64,000 nt of DNA from Sarcina sp034439435 (GCF_034439435.1 NZ_JAPCKJ010000002.1:62001-126000); one strand, 5' to 3'; shown: positions 1 to 8,511, counted from the first letter of the stretch. Notes: generated from the letters alone by a model not told the origin. A program made the numbers and translations.

Positions 1-2
1 CA

Positions 3-815
3 ACTCTTTTTATGTGGAGAAATTTTAATAATATAGAATATGATATATTAAATGATATTTTTGTTATTAAAAAATATGATAAAAATGAAGGCAATTTTTT
101 CATGGAACCTTTAGGAGAAATAAGCGATATGAAATTAAGAAATCTTATTGAAGATTTAGATTCCACAAGAAAAATAGAAAAGGGGAAATGGCTATTTGGA
201 GATGTAAGTGAATCATTTCTTTTTAGGTTACAAAGGCTTTATAGAAGTGAGCTTACAGTTCAAGAAGAAATAAATAACTTTGATTATCTATACGATTATA
301 ATGAGTTTATCGCTCTAAAAGGAAAAAAATTTAGAAAGAAGAAAAATAAGTATAATCAATTTGTCAAAAGCTATAATTATAAAACAATTATATTTAAGAA
401 ATCTCTAGAGGAAAGTGAAAAGCTTAAATGCTATAAGTTTTTAGATAAATGGTGTTTAGAAAATGAGGAAATGGATGAGGAGTTTTTAGCTGAGATAGAA
501 GGAACAAAAGATTTAATAAATTTTTTAGAAGAGTTGAATCTTGAATTAATAGAGCTTTATGCCGGAGAAGAATTAATTGGCATATCTATAGGGGAAATAT
601 TTAATGATTATATATATATAGTCCATGTTGAGAAATGTTTAAAAGAGTTTAATGGAGCTTATGCTTTTATAAGCAATAGTCTATTGAAAAATTCATCTTC
701 TAACTTAAAATATGTTAATAGAGAAGATGATTTGGGGATTTTAGGTTTAAGAAAATCAAAGATGTCCTATAATCCTAAGTTTTTTGAAAGAAAATATTTA
801 GTAAGAATAAAATAA
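3..815 (+). CDS. DUF2156 / LPG-synthase C-terminal-like protein, 5' truncated by window
   Basis: The frame stays open to the window's left edge, and the residues just before the first visible Met (TLFMWRN) look like the internal TNLFMWR stretch of DUF2156 proteins, so the true start lies upstream. The visible part has about 270 residues with the GNAT-like fold of the phosphatidylglycerol lysyltransferase C-terminal domain. This family is related to aminoacyl-phospholipid synthases, but the soluble single-domain members have no settled function. No membrane segments are seen. The gene ends at a bidirectional hairpin shared with the convergent small gene. The family call is from motif memory. 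Confidence 0.7.
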   Translation, partial: TLFMWRNFNNIEYDILNDIFVIKKYDKNEGNFFMEPLGEISDMKLRNLIEDLDSTRKIEKGKWLFGDVSESFLFRLQRLYRSELTVQEEINNFDYLYDYNEFIALKGKKFRKKKNKYNQFVKSYNYKTIIFKKSLEESEKLKCYKFLDKWCLENEEMDEEFLAEIEGTKDLINFLEELNLELIELYAGEELIGISIGEIFNDYIYIVHVEKCLKEFNGAYAFISNSLLKNSSSNLKYVNREDDLGILGLRKSKMSYNPKFFERKYLVRIK

Positions 816-836
816 GGCTTTTTTAAGCCTTATTTT
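809..836. terminator. Bidirectional terminator
   Basis: The stem is AAAATAAGGCTT / AAGCCTTATTTT with a TTTT loop. It overlaps the stop region of the left gene and lies against the 3' end of the convergent small gene, with U-rich tracts in both directions. Confidence 0.8.
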
Positions 837-1032
837 ATTCTTTAAAACCATATAGTGATGTTTTTGTCATATCTAAAGATTTATTTACATGATTTAATGT
901 GTTTTGAATGAGTTGTTTATTATCAGTCTTATCAACTGTATTTAAAGCAAAATTTATGTATTCTTGAGCATGAAGAGCATTTTTTACAGCAAATATAAGT
1001 TCTTTTTCTACATTCTCTTCTAAGTTTTCCAT
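835..1032 (-). CDS. Small helical protein of unknown function (65 aa)
   Basis: I prefer the ATG at 1032, which follows AAGAGGTG at good spacing; the upstream GTG alternative lies inside the ribosome site itself. The protein is predicted almost entirely alpha-helical (LEENVEKELIFAVKNALHAQ...) with no signal peptide, membrane segment or cysteines. It lies 20 bp downstream of a second tiny helical protein with a similar length and helical pattern (AVKNALHAQEYINFAL versus AIDELCSCQNHLNNAY), so they may be distant paralogues in one transcript. The family is not recognised. Small helical proteins of this kind are common among sporulation genes of clostridia, but that is only an inference. Confidence 0.65.
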   Translation of the reverse strand: MENLEENVEKELIFAVKNALHAQEYINFALNTVDKTDNKQLIQNTLNHVNKSLDMTKTSLYGFKE

Positions 1033-1051
1033 AATTAACACCTCTTAAAAA

Positions 1052-1240
1052 TTAATCTTTATAGTTATTATAATTATCTTGAGCATGCTCTAATGTGCTA
1101 GCAATTGCTTTTAAGGCTGCATGTACTTCTGTTTTACTTTCTTTATTAGTTATACTCATATATGCATTATTTAAATGATTCTGACAAGAACAAAGCTCGT
1201 CAATAGCAAGTCTAAAATTATCTCTTGCATTATATCTCAT
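1052..1240 (-). CDS. Small helical protein of unknown function (62 aa)
   Basis: The start follows a strong AAGGTGGTG ribosome site. The protein is predicted to be a two-helix hairpin with a CSC motif near residues 18-20. It is first in a two-gene leftward transcript with the 65-aa protein. Upstream on the minus strand the sequence CATACTAT (near 1286-1279) resembles the -10 of sporulation sigma-E promoters (CATACAAT type), which would fit a mother-cell sporulation gene; no convincing -35 is seen. No family is recognised. Confidence 0.65.
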   Translation of the reverse strand: MRYNARDNFRLAIDELCSCQNHLNNAYMSITNKESKTEVHAALKAIASTLEHAQDNYNNYKD

Positions 1241-1550
1241 AAAAAAAACACCACCTTAAAATATTCTTCATTTATATAGTATGTATATTTAAATAAAGAA
1301 TAAGTGGAAATATCATAATTTAATCCCTTACAATTCCTTTCACAGAGTGAATTAAGTCAAATACATCCTCATAATATTGATCAAAATTATTTATAAAAGA
1401 ATACTTTATTCATTATACTAATTTAAGTTTATAACTCCATTTTTGCAAGTTTAATACGAATATTACTCTTAAATAATATACTCGTAAATGAGTATTAAAA
1501 TACAAAAAGAAAAGATAAAAAACAAAAAAAGGAAAATCCAAAAATAAAGA
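1241..1550. other. Intergenic stretch without a gene
   Basis: This is AT-rich DNA between the small-protein operon and the gatD terminator. It holds the leader of the 62-aa gene and a short ACTC/GAGT hairpin near 1476-1494. There is no ORF with a ribosome site and no recognisable RNA. Confidence 0.5.
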
Positions 1551-1576
1551 AAAAACAGAGAAAACTCTCTGTTTTT
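1551..1576 (-). terminator. murT-gatD terminator
   Basis: The stem is AAAAACAGAG / CTCTGTTTTT just downstream of the gatD stop, with a U tract on the minus strand. Confidence 0.75.
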
Positions 1577-1582
1577 AAAAAT

Positions 1583-2314
1583 TTACTTATTTTCGTTGTT
1601 TAATCTATCTATCATAACATTCTTAGCCTTAATTTCGAAAGTATCATCTAAAGGTGATAATGAAATATTATCATACTTACTACTAAGAGCTAATGTTAAA
1701 ATTCTATCTGCAAGTTCTGGATTCTTAGATAAAAGTGAACCGTGGAAATAAGTACAGAAAGTATTTTTATAAATACATCCTTCATAACCACTTTCACCAT
1801 TGTTTCCATAACCGTGAACACATTTTCCAAGAGGCTGTAAGTCTCCAATAAATGTTCTACCAGAGTGATTTTCGAAACCAACATAAGTTTCATCGAACTC
1901 TTCATTATGAATAACTGTATTACCTATGAATCTAGTATCTCCACCTTCAGTATATATATCTAAGATTCCTAAACCATCAATTTTTTCTCCAGTAGGAGCT
2001 GTATAATAATTTCCTAAAAGTTGATATCCACCACAGATTGCTAAAAGAACTTTTCCTTCTTCAACATATTCTTTTAAGACATCTTTCTTTAAAGTTAATA
2101 AATCATCTGATACAATTGATTGCTCAAAATCTTGACCGCCACCGAAAAATACTATATCGTAATTATCTTTATCAAAATTATCACCAATAGAAACATTTAT
2201 TACATTTACTTTGATTCCACGTAATTCAGCTCTATGTTTTAATATTAAAATATTTCCTACATCTCCATAAACATTTAATAAGTCTGGATATAAGTGACAT
2301 ATATTTAATTCCAT
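1583..2314 (-). CDS. gatD: Lipid II isoglutaminyl synthase, glutamine amidotransferase subunit GatD
   Basis: GatD is the class I glutaminase-like partner of MurT; the complex amidates the alpha-carboxylate of D-glutamate in lipid II at the cytoplasmic face. The 243-aa length is normal. The nucleophile is Cys94 in LLAICGGYQ and the catalytic His is His191 in TYFHGSLL, matching the usual Cys94/His189 pair. The FGGGQDFEQ oxyanion region is at 57-65. The gene lies 18 bp after murT in a leftward operon with an AAAGGAGAG ribosome site. Nothing unusual is seen. Confidence 0.95.
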   Translation of the reverse strand: MELNICHLYPDLLNVYGDVGNILILKHRAELRGIKVNVINVSIGDNFDKDNYDIVFFGGGQDFEQSIVSDDLLTLKKDVLKEYVEEGKVLLAICGGYQLLGNYYTAPTGEKIDGLGILDIYTEGGDTRFIGNTVIHNEEFDETYVGFENHSGRTFIGDLQPLGKCVHGYGNNGESGYEGCIYKNTFCTYFHGSLLSKNPELADRILTLALSSKYDNISLSPLDDTFEIKAKNVMIDRLNNENK

Positions 2315-2332
2315 GTGAATCTCTCCTTTAAA

Positions 2333-3691
2333 TTACCAAAGCTTTTCAATATAACCTTTAGCATGTAAGTATTTTCTATAGTTAATCATAGCAGTATAAG
2401 TTGCAAGAATATAAATCTTATTTTCTTTAGAATTTTTGATTGCATCTGTTAAGCCGTCAAAATCTTCTTTGATTACAAACTTTTCAACTGGTAGATTAGC
2501 TATTTTTAATCTTACAGCCATATCATAAGCTCTTATTCCAGAGATGAATATTTCATTTAAATCCATAGAATTTAATTTTTCAAAATCAACATCCCAAATC
2601 CAAGACACATCTTTACCATCTGCATAATTATCATTTAATAAGAATGCTGCAGCAAAGCTTTCAGAGTTTAAAAGTAGAGTATCTAAAGCTTGATTATATC
2701 CAGCTGGATTTTTAACTAAGATAATTCTTGCTTCTTTATCTCCTATTTTAATAGTTTCTTGTCTACCAAAAGATGAACTTTGGTTAGAGAATGATTTTTG
2801 AATAACTTCATCACTAATATGTAATTCTTTTGCAACAGAATAAGCACATAATGCATTATATATATTATAAGTACCTGGTTGAGTTATTGTAAATAATCCA
2901 CCATTTATAACAACTTTAGAACTTTCTGGTGTAAGTTCTACTATTTCTTCTACTTTATATTTTAAATCTTCTCTCTTGAATCCACAGTTAGGACAGTAGT
3001 AACTTCCAAGATGATTATATGTTATAAAGTCATAAGAATAAGGTTGTTTACAGAATTTACAGAACTTAGCATCTGCATTAATCTCTATATTCTTATTGTT
3101 GTTTGGAGAAACTTCGAATCCGTAGTAAACTTTAGGATTTTTAACATCAAGTCTTCCTAATAAAGATTCATCTCCATTTAAAAGAAGAGTAGTACTTGGT
3201 ACTTTAACAACTCCTTCTAATATTTTGTTTAAAGTAGTATAAACTTCTCCATATCTATCTAACTGATCTCTAAAAAGATTAGTTACAGTTATTATTTCTG
3301 GAGTTATGTACTCAGTTATGAATTTTAAGTTAGCTTCATCAACCTCTATTACTGCATATCTCTCTTTATTTGAAGAGAATTTGTAATTAGCTACAAATGT
3401 ACTAACTATTCCTGGATATAAATTTGCTCCAGTAGCATTAGTTATAACATCTAATCCATTACCTTTAAGGACATTATATATCATTGAAGTAGTAGTAGTC
3501 TTTCCATTAGTTCCAGTAACTAAAATAACTTTATAATTTTGAGAAACTACCTTTAAAATGTTTCTGTCAATTTTTAAAGCTACTTTACCTGGAAAGTTAG
3601 TTCCACCTTTAAAAACTTTCTTTGAAATAAATTGTGTCATTTTAGATAAGATTATGCTTATATAAGATTTAATAGCTATTTTAAACACCAC
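2333..3691 (-). CDS. murT: Lipid II isoglutaminyl synthase, Mur ligase-like subunit MurT
   Basis: MurT is the ATP-dependent Mur-ligase half of the MurT/GatD amidation complex. The P-loop GTNGKTTTT is at about 60-68. A Cys4 zinc ribbon is inserted in the middle domain (C211, C214, C233, C236). The catalytic Asp lies in the ADGKDVSW region near 358-361. The C-terminal DUF1727 half is present. The start is awkward: the GTG at 3691 lies directly in the AAGGTGGTG ribosome site with no spacer, and the next ATG is residue 18, which would cut into conserved sequence. A rare start codon (an ATA at correct spacing) is possible. Function is certain; the start is not. Confidence 0.93.
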   Translation of the reverse strand: MVFKIAIKSYISIILSKMTQFISKKVFKGGTNFPGKVALKIDRNILKVVSQNYKVILVTGTNGKTTTTSMIYNVLKGNGLDVITNATGANLYPGIVSTFVANYKFSSNKERYAVIEVDEANLKFITEYITPEIITVTNLFRDQLDRYGEVYTTLNKILEGVVKVPSTTLLLNGDESLLGRLDVKNPKVYYGFEVSPNNNKNIEINADAKFCKFCKQPYSYDFITYNHLGSYYCPNCGFKREDLKYKVEEIVELTPESSKVVINGGLFTITQPGTYNIYNALCAYSVAKELHISDEVIQKSFSNQSSSFGRQETIKIGDKEARIILVKNPAGYNQALDTLLLNSESFAAAFLLNDNYADGKDVSWIWDVDFEKLNSMDLNEIFISGIRAYDMAVRLKIANLPVEKFVIKEDFDGLTDAIKNSKENKIYILATYTAMINYRKYLHAKGYIEKLW

Positions 3692-3795
3692 CTTACAATT
3701 ACTTTTTAGTCAATCTTCTTAAACTATTATAGTATAGCACAAAGTGTTTAATTTACCAATATATTAATTCCTGAATAAAAGGAAGGAATTTTATA

Positions 3796-3834
3796 CTAGT
3801 AAGTAATTAAATGAATTTATTCTATACTTACTAG
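3796..3834. repeat. Inverted repeat between murT and manA
   Basis: Perfect 10-bp arms CTAGTAAGTA / TACTTACTAG are separated by 19 bases, between the divergent murT and manA genes. It may be an operator or a transcribed hairpin. The arm sequence recurs in the terminator hairpins near 52250 and 53386. Confidence 0.55.
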
Positions 3835-3947
3835 AAATTTTACAATGAAATATGAATTGAAATATTGTATTATATATAGGAAAGATATAATTAAATTGAA
3901 TTAATTATACAAATGATTATAAATAAACTAGACTAGGGGGAATACTA

Positions 3948-4925
3948 ATGTATCCAATAAGATTTGAAAATTTATACTATGATAAAGTTTGGGGTGGAAG
4001 AGATTTTGAACTTTTTAGAGATAATATGCCAGAGGGAATGATAGGAGAAACTTGGGATGTTGCTTGCCATCCAAATGGAATGAGTATAGTTGAAAATGGT
4101 GAATATAAAGGTTTAAGATTAGACCAATTAATAGATAAATTAGGAAGCGATTTAGTAGGAACTGAAATATCAAAAGAGAAATTTCCTCTACTTGTAAAAT
4201 TAATAAATGCAAAGGATAAATTATCAGTACAAGTTCATCCAAATGATGAATATGGAATGAGAGTTGAAGGAGAACTTGGAAAAACTGAAATTTGGTACGT
4301 TGTTGAAGCTTTTGAAGGAGCTAACCTAATTGTAGGAACAAAAGATTGTACAAAAGAGCAATTCGTTAAAGCTATAGAAACTGGTGAATTTGATCAATAC
4401 TTAAATAAAGTGCCAGTAAAAAAAGGTGATACTTTCTTTGTAAGAAGTGGATTAGTTCATGCTATCTGTGAAGGAGTTATAATAGCTGAAATTCAACAAA
4501 ATAGTGATACAACTTATAGAGTATACGATTATAACAGAGGAAGAGAAATCCATGTTGAAAAAGCTTTAGACTGTATTGATTTCTCATTAACAGGGGATAA
4601 GGCTAAAGGATTAAAAGTATCATATGATCAATATGACAAAACTTATCTTTCATTATGTGAATACTTCTCATTAGAAAAATATGATATACATGGAGTATGT
4701 GAAGAAGAAAGTGATAAAGAAAGATTCTTTATATTTACATGTGTTGAAGGAGAAGGTATAGTAACTTCAGAAGAAGGTGAATTATCAATTAAAAAAGGTG
4801 ATAGTATATTCATACCTGCATCATTAGGAAAATATGCTTTAAAAGGAAATATATCATTATTAAAGAGTTATGTTCCTAAAAAAGGCGCTGTTGAAGAAGA
4901 AATTCTTTCAATAGTAAAAGCTTAA
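3948..4925 (+). CDS. manA: Mannose-6-phosphate isomerase, class I
   Basis: It interconverts fructose-6-phosphate and mannose-6-phosphate in the cytosol, for mannose use or for GDP-mannose-type precursors. This is the short Firmicutes-type PMI (325 aa). Zinc ligands are visible as Gln95 and His97 (SVQVHPND), Glu114 (KTEIWY) and His171 (GLVHAI); the catalytic Arg191 is in TYRVYDYNRG. A C-terminal cupin-like barrel follows. The start follows GGGGG at good spacing. The gene stands alone, divergent from murT, with no adjacent PTS genes. Confidence 0.95.
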   Translation: MYPIRFENLYYDKVWGGRDFELFRDNMPEGMIGETWDVACHPNGMSIVENGEYKGLRLDQLIDKLGSDLVGTEISKEKFPLLVKLINAKDKLSVQVHPNDEYGMRVEGELGKTEIWYVVEAFEGANLIVGTKDCTKEQFVKAIETGEFDQYLNKVPVKKGDTFFVRSGLVHAICEGVIIAEIQQNSDTTYRVYDYNRGREIHVEKALDCIDFSLTGDKAKGLKVSYDQYDKTYLSLCEYFSLEKYDIHGVCEEESDKERFFIFTCVEGEGIVTSEEGELSIKKGDSIFIPASLGKYALKGNISLLKSYVPKKGAVEEEILSIVKA

Positions 4926-5019
4926 TATAGTATTTATTTAATTTGAAATTTTTAAGATAGTGCCTCTTCATGAGAGTATTATTTATATAATAATTATAAA
5001 ATTAAGTATATATAATTAG

Positions 5020-5147
5020 AAAAGAGTATATCGAAACTGATTTAAAAATAATCAATGGTTATGAATAATTTATTTGGAATATTAAATTCTGAATTAATAA
5101 AAATTGCTACTTATTATTGAGATAATTGGTTTTAGATATGCTCTTTT
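5020..5147 (+). repeat. Long imperfect palindrome in the uppP leader
   Basis: The arm at 5020-5032 (AAAAGAGTATATC) pairs completely with 5135-5147 as RNA, with one G-U pair. After one bulged A (5134) the helix continues 5033-5042 with 5124-5133, including several G-U pairs. About 80 AT-rich bases are enclosed and contain smaller hairpins. It lies just upstream of uppP. It could be a structured leader RNA or a MITE-like remnant; no known riboswitch consensus is recognised. Confidence 0.5.
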
Positions 5148-5234
5148 ATTTATATATATGTAAAAGTGGACAAATTTAACTAATGAAATTATAATAGAAA
5201 AGTAAAACTTAATTATTAGAAAGTGAGTGTAGTT

Positions 5235-6149
5235 ATGGGAATTGATTTTTTATTCATATTTAAGGCCTTAATAATCGCAGTTGTTGAAGGTCTTACAGAG
5301 TTTGTTCCTGTTTCCTCAACAGGACATATGATTTTAGTTGGTGACCTTATTCATTTTAATACACAATCAGGTGGATTCCCTGAAATGTATGAAGTTGTTA
5401 TTCAGTTAGGTGCCATACTAGCAGTTGTAGTTTTATACTGGAGAAAGATAAGTGATTCAGTAGTTGAATTTTTTAGCTACATATTTGCATTTATATTATC
5501 TAAAACTTCAGGAGATAAAAGACTGTATGAAAGTAAACTTGCTAAATCAGAAACTGGATTTAGATTTGGTATAAATGTTATTATAGGAACAATACCAGCA
5601 GCTATTTTAGGACTTTTATTCCATGATGAAATAAAAAAATATTTATTTTCAACTAAAACTGTGGCTATAGGATTCATAGTAGGTGGTATCCTACTTATAG
5701 TTGTAGAAAATAACTTTAGAAGAAGAGCTAAGAGAAGTAAAGTTGTAAAAGATATTGATAAAATATCATATAAACAATCATTACTAGTTGGATGTTTCCA
5801 ATGTCTTTCTTTATGGCCTGGAATGTCAAGAAGTGCCTCAACAATCATGGGAGGTTGGATTTCTGGATTAAATACGACAATTGCTACTGAATTCACATTC
5901 TTCTTAGCAATACCAGCTATGATTGGAGCATCAGGATTAGATTTATTTAAGTTTGATTATTCTCAAATGAATGCAACAAACTGGATTGCATTAATATTAG
6001 GATTTATAGTTGCATTTATAGTTTCATTAGTTGTTATAAACAAGTTTATAAACTACTTAAAGAAAAAGCCAATGAGAATCTTTGCTATATACAGAGTATT
6101 TGCAGGTATTTTATTAGCTATATTAATATTTACTGGTGTAATTAGTTAA
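5235..6149 (+). CDS. uppP: Undecaprenyl-diphosphatase
   Basis: This integral membrane phosphatase recycles undecaprenyl pyrophosphate to the monophosphate carrier used for cell-wall synthesis; overexpression of the family gives bacitracin resistance. I choose the ATG at 5235 (304 aa) because it sits 7 bases after AAAGTGAG; the upstream GTG is part of that ribosome site. Family motifs EGLTEFVPVSSTGHM (18-32) and PGMSRSAST (195-203) are intact, with about eight hydrophobic helices. The gene is monocistronic, with a long structured leader and a strong terminator. Confidence 0.95.
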   Translation: MGIDFLFIFKALIIAVVEGLTEFVPVSSTGHMILVGDLIHFNTQSGGFPEMYEVVIQLGAILAVVVLYWRKISDSVVEFFSYIFAFILSKTSGDKRLYESKLAKSETGFRFGINVIIGTIPAAILGLLFHDEIKKYLFSTKTVAIGFIVGGILLIVVENNFRRRAKRSKVVKDIDKISYKQSLLVGCFQCLSLWPGMSRSASTIMGGWISGLNTTIATEFTFFLAIPAMIGASGLDLFKFDYSQMNATNWIALILGFIVAFIVSLVVINKFINYLKKKPMRIFAIYRVFAGILLAILIFTGVIS

Positions 6150-6153
6150 TTAT

Positions 6154-6187
6154 AAAAGACAAGGAATTAAGATCCTTGTCTTTTTTT
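6154..6187 (+). terminator. uppP terminator
   Basis: The stem is AAAAGACAAGGA / TCCTTGTCTTTT followed by a T run. Confidence 0.9.
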
Positions 6188-6363
6188 ATTTTTTTACAAC
6201 TAATAATAGTTTTACTAATATTTAAGTAAAAAAACTTGATTTTTCTTAATTTTTAAAATAATTTTGCTTTTCATAAAAACGTTTATATGATATCATTTAC
6301 TTAAAGGGTAATTGTAAAAAACTTACAAACTATGATATAAGATTGTTTAGAGGAGGATTTTAT

Positions 6364-7464
6364 ATGATGCAACCAATTAAAAAAATCGCTATACTAACAG
6401 GCGGAGGAGATTGTCCTGGATTAAACGCAGTAATAAGAGCTGTAACTAGGACTGCAATTTTACAGTATGGATATGAAGTTATAGGTTATAAATTTGGATA
6501 TAGAGGTCTTTATAATAATGACTTTATCAAATTAGATCTTGATTCTGTTTCTGGAATACTTCATAGAGGAGGAACAATTCTTCATAGTTCAAATAAGGAC
6601 AACCTATTTGATTATCAAGTTGAAGATGAAAATGGTGAGATAGTAAAAAGAGATGTTTCTGATATAGGTGTTGCTAATTTAAAGAAAGAAGGCGTTGATG
6701 CTTTAGTTGTTATTGGAGGAGATGGAACATTAACTTCAGCAAGAGACTTCTCAAGAAAAGGAGTAAATGTTATAGGAGTTCCTAAAACAATAGACAATGA
6801 TTTATTAGCTACAGATGTAACTTTTGGATTTAATACTGCAACAGAAATAGCTACAGAAGCTTTAGATAGACTTCATACTACAGCTGAGTCACATCATAGA
6901 ATAATGCTTTTAGAAGTTATGGGAAGAAATGCTGGTTGGATTGCTTTAGAATCAGGTATAGCTGGTTCAGCAGATGTAATATTACTACCTGAAATACCTT
7001 ATGATATAAATAAGATAGTTGAAAAAGTAAGAGAAAGAGAAGAAGCCGGAAAACAATTTACAATTATTGTGGTTGCAGAAGGAGCAAAACCTAAAGATGG
7101 AGAAATAGTTGTTTCTAAAATAGTTGATGATAGTCCAGATCCAATAAGATTAGGTGGGATTGCTAATAAACTAGCTAATGATTTAGAAGGATTAATAAAA
7201 AATCATGAGATAAGAAGTACTGTTCTTGGACATATCCAAAGAGGGGGAAACACTTCTACTTATGATAGAATACTTTCTACTAGATATGGTGTTAAAGCTG
7301 TTGAACTTATCAATAGTAATTTATTCGGGAATATGGTTGCATTAAAAGGAAATAACATATCTTTTGAAAGTTTAGAAAATGTAATTGGATATACTAAGGA
7401 TGTAGATCCAGAAGGAGAAATGGTAAAAGCAGCAAAAAGTATAGGAATTAGTTTTGCTGATTAA
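6364..7464 (+). CDS. pfkA: 6-phosphofructokinase, group III (mixed-substrate type)
   Basis: It phosphorylates fructose-6-phosphate to fructose-1,6-bisphosphate. The start ATG 6364 follows AGGAGG by 7 bases (366 aa; a second ATG is adjacent). The glycine-rich ILTGGGDCPGLNA loop is at 10-22. The phosphate-donor motif is GGDGT (118-122), with Gly121 as in ATP enzymes, but the second signature is PKTIDND with Lys141, as in PPi-type enzymes. That combination is typical of group III PFKs, and the Gly suggests ATP use. The catalytic Asp144 is intact. The gene is monocistronic with its own terminator, not next to pyruvate kinase as classical pfkA often is. Donor specificity is inferred. Confidence 0.9.
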   Translation: MMQPIKKIAILTGGGDCPGLNAVIRAVTRTAILQYGYEVIGYKFGYRGLYNNDFIKLDLDSVSGILHRGGTILHSSNKDNLFDYQVEDENGEIVKRDVSDIGVANLKKEGVDALVVIGGDGTLTSARDFSRKGVNVIGVPKTIDNDLLATDVTFGFNTATEIATEALDRLHTTAESHHRIMLLEVMGRNAGWIALESGIAGSADVILLPEIPYDINKIVEKVREREEAGKQFTIIVVAEGAKPKDGEIVVSKIVDDSPDPIRLGGIANKLANDLEGLIKNHEIRSTVLGHIQRGGNTSTYDRILSTRYGVKAVELINSNLFGNMVALKGNNISFESLENVIGYTKDVDPEGEMVKAAKSIGISFAD

Positions 7465-7471
7465 GAGTATA

Positions 7472-7505
7472 AAAACACTCATCTATATGATGAGTGTTTT
7501 ATTTT
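7472..7505 (+). terminator. Phosphofructokinase terminator
   Basis: The stem is AAAACACTCATC / GATGAGTGTTTT, followed by a T-rich tract. Confidence 0.88.
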
Positions 7506-7650
7506 CTATTTAGTAAAATTTTACTTATATTAATGATTAAAATTGCTAATACTTTAAAGGGATTAAAATAAATGTTTAAACGTTAACAAGAAAAAATTTA
7601 CAATTAATACTTCAAAATTTTCTGAAAATATGGTACACTTTAAACAAGGC

Positions 7651-7674
7651 AACATTAAAAGCAACATTAAAAGA
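7651..7674 (+). repeat. 12-bp tandem duplication in a leader
   Basis: CAACATTAAAAG occurs twice in tandem immediately upstream of the ribosome site of the beta-lactamase-fold gene. This is probably replication slippage; no function is evident. Confidence 0.6.
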
Positions 7675-7690
7675 AAGCTGGTGGGTATTT

Positions 7691-8470
7691 ATGAAAGAAG
7701 TTCAAAAATATTTAGAGAGCAGAATCGGTTCGTATAGCTTTTTCTTTGAGGATTTAAAGAGTGGTTATACTTATGGTTACAATGAAAACGTTAAAATGGT
7801 TTCAGCAGGTTGTATGAAATTACCTATAGCTATAGCTCTTATAAAACAAGTAGAAGATGGTAAAATAGACTTTTTAGATAAAGTTAAAATAGAAAGTTCA
7901 GACAAAGTCTATGGAACTGGAATAATACACGAGTTTGGAGAAAGAGAATATACTGTATTTGAACTTTTGGTAGCAATGCTTATACAAAGTGATAATACAG
8001 CAGCTAATAAAATAATTGATTTAGTTGGCATGAATAAAATAAACGAAATCATCAAAGAGTTAGGAATGAAAAATACTGAGCTTAATAGAAAGACCGCTGA
8101 TGAAAGAAATTTCAAATCAGATATAGAAAATTATACAACAGCTTATGATTTAACTCTAGCTTGGAGAAAACTTAGCGAAGGATCTTTCTTAAGTACAGAG
8201 AACTCTCAGATGCTTATAGATATACTTACACGACAACAGATTAAAAACAAACTAGCTTTATATATACCAGATAATCTTAAGTTTGATATATCAAGTAAAA
8301 CTGGAGATAAAAAAGGTGTAGAAAATGACACTGAATTAATTCATACTCAAAAAGGAAATTTTGCTTGTACAGTTATGTCTAGCGGAATTCCTAATTCTGT
8401 ATATGGAACTGTTACTTTGGCAAAATCTGGTAAAATGATGTGGGATGCAATCATGAACAATTGGCATTAA
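7691..8470 (+). CDS. Class A beta-lactamase-fold protein lacking the SxxK serine
   Basis: This 259-aa protein has the serine beta-lactamase/DD-peptidase-like fold. The second and third motifs are present: SDN at 100-102 (LIQSDNTAANKIID) and KTG at 203-205 (SSKTGDKKG). The first motif, normally SxxK, reads G40-C41-M42-K43 within VSAGCMKLPI, so the serine three residues before the lysine is glycine. There is no signal peptide, so the protein is probably cytoplasmic, unlike true beta-lactamases. It is most likely a non-hydrolytic or altered-nucleophile member; Cys41 is a candidate reactive residue. It should not be annotated as a resistance enzyme. Confidence 0.75.
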   Translation: MKEVQKYLESRIGSYSFFFEDLKSGYTYGYNENVKMVSAGCMKLPIAIALIKQVEDGKIDFLDKVKIESSDKVYGTGIIHEFGEREYTVFELLVAMLIQSDNTAANKIIDLVGMNKINEIIKELGMKNTELNRKTADERNFKSDIENYTTAYDLTLAWRKLSEGSFLSTENSQMLIDILTRQQIKNKLALYIPDNLKFDISSKTGDKKGVENDTELIHTQKGNFACTVMSSGIPNSVYGTVTLAKSGKMMWDAIMNNWH

Positions 8471-8480
8471 AATTAACATT

Positions 8481-8511
8481 AAACCCTCGATTTATGAGGG
8501 TTTAATTTTTT
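8481..8511 (+). terminator. Terminator of the beta-lactamase-fold gene
   Basis: The stem is AAACCCTC / GAGGGTTT followed by a T run. Confidence 0.85.

Noticed and set aside
5020..5147. Copy of the pyr/pfl palindromic element
   Set aside because: Arm sequences are unrelated; treated as a separate structure.
5477..5896. 139-codon minus-strand ORF
   Set aside because: Shadow of uppP; no start signal and a composition set by the opposite strand.
7691..8470. Beta-lactam resistance gene
   Set aside because: There is no catalytic Ser in SxxK and no signal peptide.
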